From the NCBI GenBank assembly GCA_030248215.1, contig JASANG010002079.1, positions 248,001 through 312,000 of the forward strand: a stretch of 64,000 nucleotides of DNA, written 5' to 3'. Source of the DNA: Enoplolaimus lenunculus. Lineage: Eukaryota > Nematoda > Enoplea > Enoplida > Thoracostomopsidae. Below the pieces are notes generated by a model that worked only from the letters and a program-made list of their open reading frames with translations, made no database searches and was not told where the DNA came from. A program made the position numbers and the translations under genes. Of the stretch, positions 46,206-58,221 are shown in pieces; the stretch's first letter is position 1; each line of letters begins with the position of its first letter.

Positions 46206-48109
46206 TCAAGACCGTCTGTCTAGAACACTCACAGGTTTTACAAGGTCATTGTACGAATGCTTGGAAGGATCACACCTGAAGAAACGGATTGAATAAAACG
46301 CATAAAAATCCAAACAGCAAATTAAAAATATACGTAAAGGCCGATACTTTTCCCTGCGGGACTATAACAGAGTAAGCTTAAGCTTTACACGAATTTGTTT
46401 GTTAAGGCTTAAGCTTAAAAGTATAGGCTCTTCCTTACGTTATGCTTAGGCTTAGGAATATGATTATATACTAATGGTGCAGCCCTGTTGACATGAGGGT
46501 AGTGGGAGCGTATTCGTCTACTTTGTTGGTGGCAACAAAGTGACTACACAAAGTATATTAACACTTTGCTTAAAGTTTCCATCGTGCGGCGTGCCCCTTT
46601 GAAATTTGTGAATGCCACTGGTTCAATGCAGATACATACTGAATATGCTGCTTCAGCGTACACCAGTGGTGCATCCAGAAATTACCGATAAGTTTTAAAA
46701 ATTTAAATACAGTTGTTAGAGCTTGCGGTGCGAGATACATCCTACCTATATGGCCGTCAGCTATGTTAAAACTATAACCCTTACCATAACCTGGGATTAT
46801 CGGCTGTTTGACTAGTTTGTTGCATTCGAACAATTTGATTTCTACAACCTCCGACAATGACAGTTTTTTCAACACTGCGCTGGTGATGTTTATTTTCTTG
46901 CGGGAAAGAGAAAAAATTTTCAAATTGACCCGGAGTATACGAATGAGGCCGTTTTGCTTTTCGCAATGTATCAATTTTGTTTCGCAATTTGAGACCGCAA
47001 TCTGGCGATTCATAAACGTTTGCTCGATACGAACCAAATGACGTCATTCCACGTTGGGATGCGTGGGCGTTCGATTGAGCGAACAAGCTTAGTTTCGCAT
47101 CCGACGATTGTGGATATTTTGATGTCACTGATGACCTTAAAGTGTGGAAAGAAAATACAGGAAAATCTCGGTTTGAAACGCAGTTTAAGGTAAAAATTTT
47201 CTTTTCAATTACTGTCTTTTTTAATCGCAACTCTGCGAGTTCAATTTGTTTATCGCAAGCACCCGGGTAGCTAACGGTCTAGTACAGAACAAAATTCTAT
47301 GAATTACCTGCCGTTAGTTCAACTTGCCGTTCATATACAGTTGAAAATTTTGTCGGATTCACAGAAGCCTTCAATTGATTATGACTCATGACCTACTTAT
47401 GCGTAATCTTAAGCCAAACGAAATCCAAACTTTTGGCCAAAGCCTTTGGTGTAGGACTTTGTTAGGGATCTGTTCGATACACAGGTTTAAGTTTAAGATT
47501 CCGTATATTATACGAAAGGAAATCACGATGGATGCATATGTTGTTCGGCCGCGTGTAGCAATATTATAATTTTTTCGCTTTTTGTATTGCAGGTGAATAG
47601 TACTTTAAAAATTTTAAATGCTTTTGGATCGGATATAAGTTTTAAAAATTTCCACTCTTAAAATATTTTACACCTCTACCTTAAGCAATCAAACACTACT
47701 ATAAGTTCGTGTACAATTTTGCAGCATTTACGCTTAGGCTCAGGTTTTGTTTTGAAAAAGGCGTCCTAAGCTTAAGTCTGGAGTCCAAACCATATTATTT
47801 ATTAAAATGCGAAAAAAGTCCACAAGATCAGAAATAAACTTTATTTCAATCAAATTAGTTTCAAACCAACGCATACCTACTACCGCTGCCGTTTACCGAA
47901 TCTAAGGTGCTGATCTACAGTACCTGAGGGTTGTGCCTCGGATTTGACCAAACGAATTCATGCCCGCTTGTGACTGCAATAACGGCCTCGATTCAAACGG
48001 CAACACAAACGGTATAACAATTCGCTTTCTGTGATGACCTTCGTCTGGAGATTGAACTAGCATCGTTATTGATTTAAATTCCAATAAAGTATATTCGGTC
48101 GCAAGCCAA
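46206..48109 (-). CDS. Calponin/transgelin-repeat protein, N-terminus not found
   Basis: Three minus-strand exons are visible. The first (about 48109 or ATG 48063 down to 47924) ends in phase 2. The second (47135-46785) ends in phase 2 at ATG/GTAAGG. The last (46275-46206) ends at TGA, with AATAAA 22 bases beyond. Calponin-like repeats are seen: a shortened LLQSQAGMNSFGQIRGTT in the first exon and SNAHASQRGMTSFGSYRANV followed by YESPDC in the second. Upstream of the first repeat the open frame resembles the end of a calponin-homology domain (TLLEFKSI, then DEGHHRKR). The rest of the second exon is polar and probably disordered. Such repeats bind actin filaments in muscle. If the CH domain is real it should lie upstream (above 48110); I could not locate it. 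The second-exon donor could also be CCCAG/GTTATG, which keeps the frame. Confidence 0.7.
46340..46500 (-). mobile_element. TTAGGC-type MITE, inverted copy in calponin-like intron
   Basis: Right-end signature first: GGCCGATACTTTTCCCTGCG, then GGGACTATAACAGAGTAAGC, TTAAGGCTTAAGC, GCTTAGGCTTAGGAATATG and the decayed left end TAATGGTGCAGCCCTGTTGACATG. Confidence 0.6.
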
Positions 48110-48234
48110 ACTTAAAAAACTCAACGAATTACAGTACTAACATGGGCAGTATTAAAACAAACTCTGCATAAACTTTACTGGATTGTATTTTATCGGAGTC
48201 CGTAACTTTGCCAACAATTGGCCAACTGTTTTAG

Positions 48235-48410
48235 TTCCTATAAGTCGCCCATGTAATAAAGATCAGTGGGGGAACGTTTCTCTGCTGGACAGCAATAGTG
48301 TACGCTAAGCTCTATACTATTTTTTTGCTTAGGCTTTATCTTTACGCGTAGGCTTTAGTAATATGCTTGTACTGCTGTTAATGCCCTGTTCTATGCATTG
48401 GCCCTATTAG
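48235..48410 (-). mobile_element. TTAGGC-type MITE, inverted copy
   Basis: GCCCATGTAATAAAGATCAG and GGGGGAACGTTTCTCTG are the right-end signature in inverse orientation. TTGCTTAGGCTTTATC, CGCGTAGGCTTTAGTAATAT and GCCCTGTTCTATGCATTGGCC complete it. Confidence 0.65.
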
Positions 48411-49014
48411 TTTAAGAACAAAGCCATGCTTATCGTAACTTTTGTTCTGTTAAACTTGGGACATAAATGGAAACGTGTTCCTATGTAAACGGGTTCCTAT
48501 GTGTGACCAATGATCAAATGATATCGGCTCAAATCGTCATTTGTTTGTGCTGCTTTATAAAAACGATTTCGCATACTTTTTTTGTTTATATTTGTTTTAA
48601 AACAAAAACAAGCTTAGCGTTCTAAAATTCGCATAAATTTGGAAGTAGGATATACATAATTAATAAGAAAAACTATTGTAGAAGTAGTCTCTAAAGGTAC
48701 AACCAAAGGTCTGCGCTTCCGACTCTTTTAGATCGTCATCTTTTCGGACGCAATTTTTTCCAAAAATTCGTGCAGTTTCGAAGTGAATTTTTTGTATTTT
48801 TACAAATGTTGCGCCGTTCACTGGGATTGAAATTTGGGGCAATTGAGTATAAGCGGTAACATGAAACGGTGAGGTATATATACCGCTGAAAAACTATCTG
48901 TTATTTTTATGATATGTAAAAAAAATTTTCTGTAAGCATTCCAGCCAAACAGATGTAAGGATTCGAGATACCAAATTAGCTATATTATCCAGGTAACAAA
49001 ACGTGTGTCATATT

Positions 49015-49032
49015 GGGTCAAACGTTTGACCC
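49015..49032. repeat. Perfect 18-base palindrome
   Basis: GGGTCAAACGTTTGACCC reads identically on both strands. A nearby partial copy (AACGTTGACCC) lies about 40 bases on. The TGAC-containing half-sites could bind a dimeric factor, but the gene-poor context suggests a repeat fragment. Confidence 0.7.
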
Positions 49033-49189
49033 ATCCATAACCCGTTGTGACCTATAAAAACTTCCAAAACGTTGACCCACGGCCGGTATCCCACCTACAT
49101 GTTTAAAACTCTGTCTAACGGGGCATAACCAAAAGTTACATCGGGGAGATTCATTTATTCATAGATTTTAAACAATATAAGGTGCTGTT

Positions 49190-49357
49190 GGGCCCGCAGC
49201 AATGCGGAGGGCTAAAGGGGCTCAGCCCTCCCCCCTGGAAAAATTTTGGCCCTCCCCTAGCAAGTTTTCAACCTTACTTGTAACTCATTGAAAACCCTTG
49301 AATGCCCCTCCTGAAAAATGTTTAGCCCCCCTAGCAAGGCGGTCTAGCTACGGGCCT
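49190..49357. mobile_element. GGSCCGTAGC-ended MITE, inverted copy
   Basis: GGGCCCGCAGCAATGCGG at the left and CTAGCTACGGGCC at the right are complementary ends. The interior is the reverse complement of 45945-46130 (GAAAAATTTTGGCC, AGTTTTCAACCTTACTTG). Confidence 0.65.
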
Positions 49358-49716
49358 GGCTGCTGTACTTAAAATTCTATTTGCGAGTAATAATTATAGC
49401 AGTCCTCACTAAAACCACAACAAGCTTTTGCAGCGTAAACATTGAAGTTACGAGTTCTATGCAAAAATACATTTCGATGAAATGTTTGTCGATGGTCTTT
49501 AGCCTCTCAAATAATCCAAAACATTAAAAAAGTTTAGAATACAAAACTAAGAACGAAAAACTTCACTGAGATATATTAAAAGCAACAATGTGTGCAATGT
49601 GGCGATTTTGTAAACAAGAGGTTTGCGGGTTTTATGCTATCCGTCGCTGTTTATGACAGTGTTTTTGGGTAGTAAAATGAGGCTGTGAGAAAATATTAAC
49701 TTGGTTTTTGTCAAAA

Positions 49717-50066
49717 CGCCCCATGTAAAGATCACGGGCGGAACGTTTATCTGTGTGTCTGGAATAAAGTAAGCTTAAGCTTTAGCTTTATTTTTGCTTG
49801 TGCTAATAGACTTAGGCTTAGGCTTAGGTATTTAAGCATAGGCTTATGTTCAGGCTTAAGAGTATGCTTATCCTACTGTAGCGCTTCTGTGCTATACAAG
49901 TTCAAATTAGTTAAACGGTTGTTTTAGACGCAAGTGTACAAAATTACTGTTTCAGATGCTGTGAAAGAACTCGACAAAACAAATGTTGGTTAGGCTTTGG
50001 CTTAGGCATAGGCTTAATATGAATACGTTTACTACTATTACGGCCATGTTCTATATATTGGCCAAA
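49717..50066 (-). mobile_element. TTAGGC-type MITE, long or composite inverted copy
   Basis: CCCCATGTAAAGATCACGGG opens it and GGCCATGTTCTATATATTGG closes it. Two separate TTAGGCTTAGGCTTAGG-like tracts (about 49805 and 49992) are separated by about 120 bases of unrelated sequence, so it may be one expanded copy or a nested pair. Confidence 0.6.
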
Positions 50067-50346
50067 CAAATGAAATTTTGCAAATCTCTAACCAAATAGC
50101 AGCTCAAAAATCGTGTTAAATATTTATATAGTTCAGTGTTTACGAAGTTAATAAAGCTCTGTTATTTAAAAAAATGCTCGTAATCCGAATGTCTTTGGCC
50201 AAAACCGTGCTGAGGATCGCGAAATAATTAAATTCCCTCAACAGCTAACCAATCGTAAATATAGATTTACGCTAAGATTCAATGTTTAGACTCTTAAAAT
50301 GTTTTGCAAATTTGACAAAAAAGATTAGACTTTATGATTTTGTATT

Positions 50347-50613
50347 AACCCTTTATCACATGAACATTTTCTATTTCACCTGAGACCTACTTTTATGCTA
50401 GGAATCGAACTCTAGTGTCTGGAGTGTTAGGCGTTTACCATCACTACTCAGTTATAGGAATTTGCGCTCGAGCACGAGGGGCTCTTACGGCTTGTGGTGA
50501 TTTAGTACTATATGTATACGTGTTGCAAATGTTGAACACTGTGCGAAATATATTATTTAAGGTATATACACTGCGCTGAATTGCCCATAGTCAACACTAT
50601 GTGAGAAGGGGTT
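50347..50613 (-). mobile_element. CCCCTTCTCACAT-ended MITE with tRNA-like promoter, inverted copy
   Basis: AACCCTTTATCACATGAACA and GTGAGAAGGGGTT are the ends. The interior is the reverse complement of 41871-42137, including the B box (GGAATCGAACTC on this strand) and A box (CCATCACTACTCAGTTATAG). The size equals that of the first copy. Confidence 0.75.
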
Positions 50614-52646
50614 TGTTTTCACACCAAATTTGTTTATTAGCCTTAATTCCGTGCAAATAATATACATATTGTTCAAAACACAGATGTTTGACGTTCATTA
50701 GAATATAATTTTCGCTGCTTTATTATTGAGGTTTAGATTTAGTTTGATACATAAAGTTACGTTAATAAAGTCAAGTCTTGTTTTATATTGAACAAAGTAG
50801 TTTTCTAAAATTTAATTGTTGTTTGAGTTTAAAACTTGTGACCATAGCGAATTTTACAAAATAAGCGGTAACAGTTGTTTATTTTCCGTATATAAAAAGA
50901 CCCCCGCATATGTAACGACTGGAATAATAAAACAGGCTTAGGTTTAAGTTTAGGCTTAAGCTGAAGTTCAGCTTTGACCGGCTCATGTAAAGAACTCTTA
51001 TTTATTAACGGAGAAAATCTGATTCGATGTACATGAAACATAATTCACAAGTGGATGTTAGCAATCGGGTCAATTAATTTGACTTTTGAGAAAGAACAAT
51101 CGACACTGTAGTTTAGCAAGATGCCACCACATGCTGTTGAGGTTATCATATTTTGCAAAATTTGTTCAATTCTCGCGGAGCGCTTCGGCATAAGGCCAAA
51201 ACTGCTGGCGTCTATCCATGTTGGACGTGGTTTTTTGTTAAACGCGACTTAAGTAAAGTAGTTTGGGGCAAAGCCGATTGTGGATGCATTCTATAATTGC
51301 AGTTGAAACCTGTGTAGAGAGCCACTGGGACTTTATTTTTTCTGTTTTCTTTTTTTCGAATCCATTGGTGACTTTTCGATATGGTTTATAACTTTCTAAA
51401 GTTCAAGTGAACGGTATGCGAGTCCCGTTTTCTTTTTTTTTCGGCCATCCTATTTTACCAAAAATTTCTTTTCCTCTTACCCTTCTTTTCGATCCGGACC
51501 ACTGATTGTGTGAGGAATCAGCCGAACAGTGTGGTGGTCTGAGGTGTTTCCAGGAGCAGGAATGCGCGAGGATATTAGTCTGCTACACATAAAACCGGTT
51601 GTCTTGACATATTAAATTTTCTAGACTAAGTGATCCGGGATATCAAACATTGATAGGCATAAATAGCTCGGAAATTCGTGTTCGAAATGATTAAAGCATA
51701 AATGTCTTAAATTCAAAGAATTGATATTGCCTATTTTGGAAACAAAAATAGTTGTAATAATAAATTTGGCTAATTTGAATGTATTAAACAAGTTGCTCCA
51801 TTTACATTGGCAAGAGTGTATGTAAATAATCTTATTTCAAAGATATTTCGGCTTGAGCTCAGGATTCCCAAACATAACTTTACGTCTTAGACAGATCTAT
51901 GATTGTTAAATTAGGAAATTTAGATGATTTGTCATACATTTGTCTTATATTTCACTATGGAAATATTCGTCTGAATCGTTTATGAAACAGAATCTTAAAT
52001 TTCGGATTTTAAGTGAAAAAAGTTTCTGACATACACACATCGGAAATTTTTCAGAAATTAAAGTCTAGAATTTAAGACATACATGCATGGAGCCTGTATT
52101 AAGACGTAAATGTGTTAAATTTTACATAATATTTATTGTATATCAGACAAATTGTTTTGTGTGTTGCCCTGAAACTTTTGTCAGTGGTGTCAACCAATGG
52201 TCCAGCTGGCCGTCTTAGAACCGATTAGAAATCGCCTGTCTGCTTCTATATAAAACAGTCTAAAATAGTTCGGCGATGACGATTAAGGATTGTAAATTCT
52301 AGAACACCCTAGGCTTGAGAGCGGCATTAATGTCCCGAATACAGCTAACCTAGCTACACATCTTCCCGTCGCAATACCATAAGATTTGGGATCACCAAGG
52401 ATAAATAGCATGGGCTTTTAGTTGGAGTTCTAGTCTAATATTAAAACCATCATTACTTTCTCAATGTTTAGAAAAGTATTTTGTACACCCTTTTATATAA
52501 CCGAGCTGATGAACGCAATCAGTACTCTCCAAAAATCGTATAGTGGTTTTAATGGCTTGCTATCCATGGAAACATATCGTCGGATTTCGGTTGGTGGAAA
52601 GCCCTTTTTGGTGGGAGGCCAGCGGCCCAACCCCCCTGGATCTTAC

Positions 52647-52801
52647 CTTTAATCTGCTTGCTATCAAGTTTGACATTTTTGAGTTGCCTGGTATGCTTTT
52701 GTGACAGTTTAGCAAAAGCCATCGTCACACCTCGTGCATTTCTCCACATTGTGTACACGAGTTTAAAGTAAACGACGCATAAAATACCGTTCGTTATGAA
52801 A
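52647..52801 (-). CDS. Possible isolated exon of a membrane receptor
   Basis: On the minus strand, after an ATATATGATAG acceptor in phase 2, an open frame of 51 codons runs to an AAAG/GTAAGA donor in phase 1. It encodes a hydrophobic segment (NGILCVVYFKLVYTMW) then a basic amphipathic stretch (RNARG, KLSQKH, KLDSKQIK). That order is what a GPCR shows from the end of helix 5 into the third intracellular loop. Flanking exons for helices 1-5 or 6-7 were not found, and the TTAGGC-rich context may hide a broken gene. Identification is speculative. Confidence 0.3.
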
Positions 52802-53329
52802 CTATCATATATGTCCATATCCAATTACTGAAAAAGCCAGACGAAATGAAACAAAAACAACAAACGTATTCTTTATTAAATATGGACAGGACAGTATAAC
52901 CTAAAAACGTAATTCTATTAAGGAAAGGGTATGTCGCATTAGCACACTTTTCAACAAGCTTAATCATAAGCCCATATCTAATAGTATAAAAGCCTAATTT
53001 GAGTCTAATCCTAAGCCTGAACTATGCCAGAATCAAACGATTTTGGAAGCTACACCGCTGACGTTTGCATCAGTCGGATATGTTATAATGGTTATCACTT
53101 GTTTCCAGTCTAACATAGCGAGCACGGAATTGTAAAAAGCAGGAAACTTTACGAAGCCTGCCAAATGTCGATTTTACCTCTGAAGTTTGACAACTTCAGT
53201 GATAATTTCTTCATTGCGTGCTGAGTTTTCGACGCCTTATACCACCGCAAAAGGTTACAGAAATATTGCTGATGCGTACAAAAGCACTTCCTATTGGATA
53301 ATTTTCGTCTGTATTTTGAGCCTAAATTA

Positions 53330-53650
53330 ATAGAAGTTTGTCTCTAATTAGAGCCCTAAACAGACAGAGTTCAAAATTCTTGATTTGAGTATACTATTAT
53401 TTATTACAATAATCTGATTACACAAATGGCTCCTGGACCAAGTGTAGTGTACCATGATATAGTTTTAAAAGTATAAAAAGTATAGCGTGTTTAAATTATA
53501 CAGAATAGTATAAGTGAGACGTCAGCGTTCAAATAACAATGAATGGGATTAAAAATAGATAACAGTCAGTGAAAAATTGCAGCAAACGTGATACTCCATA
53601 AAGAAGCAAAATAAGTATCGAGTCCACTTTTATTCGGGTCACTGCAGTAT
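53330..53650. repeat. GTGACCCGAATAA-family repeat remnant
   Basis: GTCTCTAATTAGAGCCCTAA near the left and CCACTTTTATTCGGGTCACT near the right match elements of the copy at 61225-61670. The middle is not alignable by eye. Confidence 0.4.
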
Positions 53651-56044
53651 ATACCAATCGCACGCTAATTTTACCACGATTCGACGCGGGCCATGCGGGT
53701 TCTGCAGACCAGTGTTGAATTCTTACGATTTTTAATATTGTCGTCATATAAACTTTCAGCCGCATCGCATTCATTCGGTTACCATAAGACATCCGATTTA
53801 AGATGGGTCTGCAAACCAAAAAATTAATTTGTGTGATCAAAAAGTTTTTTTGCAACTGTAATTGGCAGCGAATATGGTTTTTGCGCCATCAGGATTATTG
53901 CAAACAAGTACGCTTGGTATATATAGAATCAAAATTTTGTTAGCTTTGTATTTTTATATGAAAAATTTAATTAGAAACCTTAACAAATCTGGTCAAAGTC
54001 AATTGTCCAGGTTTTAATAAGTCTGAATCAGTCGTTTTTAACTCTCTAAGCAAACCGTATGTAAGAAACGAAGTTTGTTAACCAAATTGCCATAAAACGA
54101 ATATGTTTGTGCTATCTGCTGGGTTTTAGATACCGTTAGAACAAATAAATGTTTATTCCTGAAGTAAACGGAATTCTGCCAACTTCTATTTTGTGGTTTG
54201 TTTTGAAATTATGACAAAGATTAAGGTGGAAAATCATATATTTTTTCGATAGCAGCATATATGTCATCGATTTGAGTGAACTATAATGAGCGATCTGAGT
54301 GGACTAATGTACGTATGATTGGCTGAACGGTGGTTATTTTTACATGGCTTGCAGGATATTGGGTAAGGTTAAATATTTCATGTGGTTAAAGTTTAGTATC
54401 GTGTAAAGCAATAAATAAGAATGCAACGAAATGCACTTATCGATGATAAATTTTACTTATTTTACACATCTTAAGTCTTAATTTTTTATTGTAAAATTAG
54501 GCGGAGTTTCATTATTGCGTTTAATCTACGCACAAGTCTCAGCCTAAGTATACCTGAAGCTATGCACTTCGTTTAAACCTATCACCCTTAACTGGAATAT
54601 AAACCTGAGGTTAAAATTGAACAAAAAGCAGTGCAACTTCATTATCGTTGACGTACGACCTCTTCGTAATCTTTAAGCTATGCGTTTCACTGAACCAAAA
54701 TGAAGTATTCCTAAAACTTGAATTGAGAAAAATATACAAAGTTTTGCGATCAATGAAGTATATCTTAATCATTGTTGTATATTATTAATCTTACGTTTAA
54801 TTCTCTAATTAATGATTACGTCTCAAATTTGCATTTAGTTCAGTTTTACTTCAGACTACCGCAAATTAGGTATTTTTTATTTTTTTGGATTTTAACTTTT
54901 ACATTTGGAAATGGTAGGTTATACCAACTCCACTTAATCTCATTTAGATGTCCTTTGCAAAGGCTTCTATGGTAAATTAGCTGTTGATGGGCTGTTAGCG
55001 AATTAATGTGTTAATTCATACTTGAAATAATGGATAGTTAAAGCGTTTTTGAGGGCTGAAAACCTATGCCATGATCTGAGAACGTTAGTCCTCAAGTGTG
55101 TCTTCTGAACAACGATCACGCAAACACGGATTGTTCAAATGAACTTCTGCTAACTTTTGTAACACATCTCACTTGCTTTGCGGGGAATTTTAAAACTGTT
55201 TCCGTCACACCCGGTGTGCTCCTTAGCAATATGCGAAGTGAAGTTAGTGGTAAAAAGATGCGTGGTCATACCCAAACCATTTCAACTTCAGCTTGCTTCC
55301 ATTTCACCTAGAAACCACCACGAGAGTAAGGCTATAATGTATACCGCTAGAAGGAACTTTACCTGATGTCTTGGGAGACTTTACTGGATCCTGCATTATT
55401 AAGCATTTAAGAAGAGCGTAGATGCAACTGGATACGGCAAAGGTCTGGACCCCTGTATGAATTAAATAAAAAGTCGACTATTCTATAGATTTCGACGTGC
55501 TCAGTTCAACAGTACACCCTGTTTACGGCTGCAAACCAACGGTTGAAAAGTTATGGCCAGCGAAATTATAGTACAAACTCACGCAGATTTAAAAGGAAGG
55601 CATCTATCATTCACATGTTCGTAAAATGTAAGCTATACCAGGTTTGTTCAGTATACAAATTTGGTAGGTGGTGGCACATGTTTTATATGGTAAAAGACTA
55701 AAGCTCAAAGGGCCATAAATTTTGAACTAGAAACCCCGCAGTTTTGGAAATGGAACCGCATGAACTCAATTCGTTAAAATCTATAAAATAACCTGCTTTT
55801 CATCAAATTCCTAGATGGCTTACTTTCTGTAAGGTCCGTATTCCCGTCTCTGATAGCCAGTTTGAACATTTCTCGCACTGGCCAAAAACGTCCGCACTCT
55901 TATTTATGATATCCCTAAAGAGTCCATGGGGGTCGATGACTATACGGACTTCACGCGCAGTGACTTGGGATCGGTGTGACTGAGAGTGGATGATGCATAC
56001 TTCAACAAGAGCATGCAACTGGGTACATTCTGCTTAGAAAATAA

Positions 56045-56290
56045 TGTACCCGGCACTCGTTGCGTTTTTGCCCTGCCCCTTTATTTAGAGGGGGGTACAA
56101 CCGGTGAGAACCATGGTACAATATGTATGCGGTGTCAAACATGCTCCCCATATGATTTAATTTAGTATATTCATGTGATAGCAACACCCTCTAAACAAGG
56201 TGTGGTCGGCCAAAAACGCAGCGCCCGGTGGTGCATTTTGTACCATACGGAGCCCCAAGAGTGGCACACTCTTGTATTATGCGCTCTTGG
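56045..56290. repeat. Inverted-repeat block with GTTGCGTTTTTGCCC arms
   Basis: TACCCGGCACTCGTTGCG followed by TTTTTGCCCTGCC on the left is mirrored by GGCCAAAAACGCAGCGCCCG on the right. GCATTTTGTACCA near the right end recurs at about 60750 with GGGCAAAAATGCAACCAG, and a weaker match lies near 40433. This indicates an interspersed family. Confidence 0.55.
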
Positions 56291-57308
56291 TATGACCGAA
56301 TTTCCCACGTTTTAGATATAAACCTTATCTCAAGCAAATTTGGAAAAATTGGATAATATACTCTTGCTCAAAGATTTATGTTTCGGTCACGTTTTAAAAG
56401 TAATTAATTTCGCACTGTTCAAAATTTGTTTTTTCAATACAAATAAAGTTGTCTGTTTATTTTGAAATACATGCGAGTATATACTGGGAATTAATAGTAT
56501 GTATGCGTTAATACGTCAGTTTTTAGCTTGCAATAATTGACCGAAACGTTTGAAACGCCTTAGATGAGAAAGTTCTATCAAACCTGTATAATCGGCTATA
56601 GTTAACAAACTTGGCAAAGCATTTACCTTTTACGAATGCTTAAAGTTTAACATGGTGTTTGTGCACTGAGCTATAAATATTTCTCAATATCTTAGCGTAG
56701 AAAAAGTATAAGTTGTCTTTTCAACCCAGTATCAGATATTTTGCATATTACTTGGAAAACCGAACAGCAAATCGAACTAGAAATCAAAAATAATGTAGTA
56801 CAAAATTTGTGTCGAATGAAATTTTTATCTAAAACATCGAGATTTTGGTAACATGGGAAATGTTCCTCCAAGCGTCCAGCCGTGCTGAAAATTTTGCGAC
56901 ATAAATACTTTATTCGACGCTCATAAGTAAAAAACTACTGCCTTGTTACATCAAGAATTAAAAAATTTTGTTCCTTAGGCACAATTGGTCAATCTTAGAA
57001 TATTGAAAAATTTACTAAAAACACAATTTATATATAAAACTATTAATTGTAGGAACTCAAAGTGTCATTACCCACCGAAAGTACTGAATTCGCAACTGAT
57101 ATGCTTGGTGTCAACTATCTATACAAATCATATAATTAAAGCTATAACGCCGAACACACGTTGTTTGGGCATAGATTAGGGTTACTAAAACCATTGTTTG
57201 AAAATCAAAGTTTTCTAAGAAACATGTTTCTGTTGCAAATGTTGCATAATTTCAATGTTAACTTTGTTACGCGTAATTGTTGACTTAAACTAAAAAGCAG
57301 TCACGTCT

Positions 57309-57682
57309 ACGCGATTATTCTCATTATATTAATTGTTTTGATTATCTGTTTTGAAATCTGTCATACCGTTGGACTTATCGTTATTGTTATCTTAATATTT
57401 CCCACTTTTTGCTGTATTTGCACTGGTCCTGAAAAAACGTCCAAATTAGTGCGGCTCACTTACCATACAAATTATTATTTATTGAAGTTCAGTTGTGAAC
57501 CGATGCTCATCTTACGCCAATTCTCTGCAACGTTTTTCCACCCATCCGAGCCACAACTGCGTGAATCTCATTTCCATATTTTAGAATCAGCAAAAAAACT
57601 GACCCTTTGCCATAAGACACCTCGATTGTATTCTTTAATTAACAGTGAATATTGTTTGTTAAAAAAAGCATCCATACTTTAA
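57309..57682 (+). CDS. Possible terminal exon of a membrane protein
   Basis: A frame opens after AAAAAGCAG (about 57302) and runs to TAA at 57680-57682, over 120 codons without interruption. It encodes two closely spaced hydrophobic stretches (one AIILIILIVLIICF, the second LIVIVILIFPTFCC), then a hydrophilic tail with several histidines and cysteines. There is no family match and no upstream exon. The length in such AT-rich DNA is more than expected by chance. Confidence 0.3.
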
Positions 57683-58085
57683 TCCGAACACATATTACCA
57701 TGGTACATCCGGAAATAAACAATGCTGAAGAAGCGTGATAAGTTTTTGCCGAAGCTGCAGGTGACCTTTTAAATAGTCTCATATTTTTTGAGCCACCTAA
57801 TAACGCACAAGAAACGTTTTTCATATATAGCGAGGACTAATTTCGCAGAAACGATGGAAATAACGTAGAAAATTAGTATAGTTTCATTTCTGGCTGGGGG
57901 ATATTTCAGCAATTGTTCACAAATAACTTTTATCAAAAAAAGATTTGGGAAAACGCAAGCGAAGTGAGCGAGAATCTATAACAACATTGTAGTATATTTG
58001 GTTACAGTAAGCTTTGTAATTTACTCACCACTACTAAACAAGCTTATGTGAGAAAGAAGCGAAAAATTTTCAATTTACTATCTAT

Positions 58086-58221
58086 AACCCCTTCTCACAT
58101 TGAGTTGCCTATAGGCAACTAAGCGCAGTGTATATACGTTAAATAATGTATATCGCACTGTGTTTAACAATTGCAACACGTATACATAGTACTAAATCAC
58201 CACAAGCCGTAAGAGCCCCCT
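58086..58221 (+). mobile_element. CCCCTTCTCACAT-ended MITE with tRNA-like promoter, truncated copy
   Basis: AACCCCTTCTCACATTGAG and a stem GTTGCCTATAGGCAAC open a copy of the element at 41871-42137. Similarity stops abruptly after AAGAGCCCCCTG, before the A box, so the tRNA-like half is absent. Confidence 0.75.

Noticed and set aside
46570-47037. Minus-strand frame of 155 codons
   Set aside because: It overlaps the calponin-like exon in another frame and lacks the repeat motifs. It is a shadow of 47135-46785.
48660-48842. Minus-strand frame of 60 codons that might be another calponin exon
   Set aside because: The other strand reads GGTACAACCAAAGGTCTGCG, a decayed CAGGGTGCAACCGGAGGTCTG element end. 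No phase-compatible splice sites to exon 48109.
51054-51240. Minus-strand open stretch including MPKRSARIEQI
   Set aside because: It looked protein-like, but has no splice sites, no domain and no second copy in the window. Too little to call.
53529-53855. Minus-strand frame of 108 codons with hydrophobic end
   Set aside because: The middle contains the GTGACCCGAATAA repeat terminus. Only about 80 bases near 53812-53731 look exon-like and they cannot be joined to anything.
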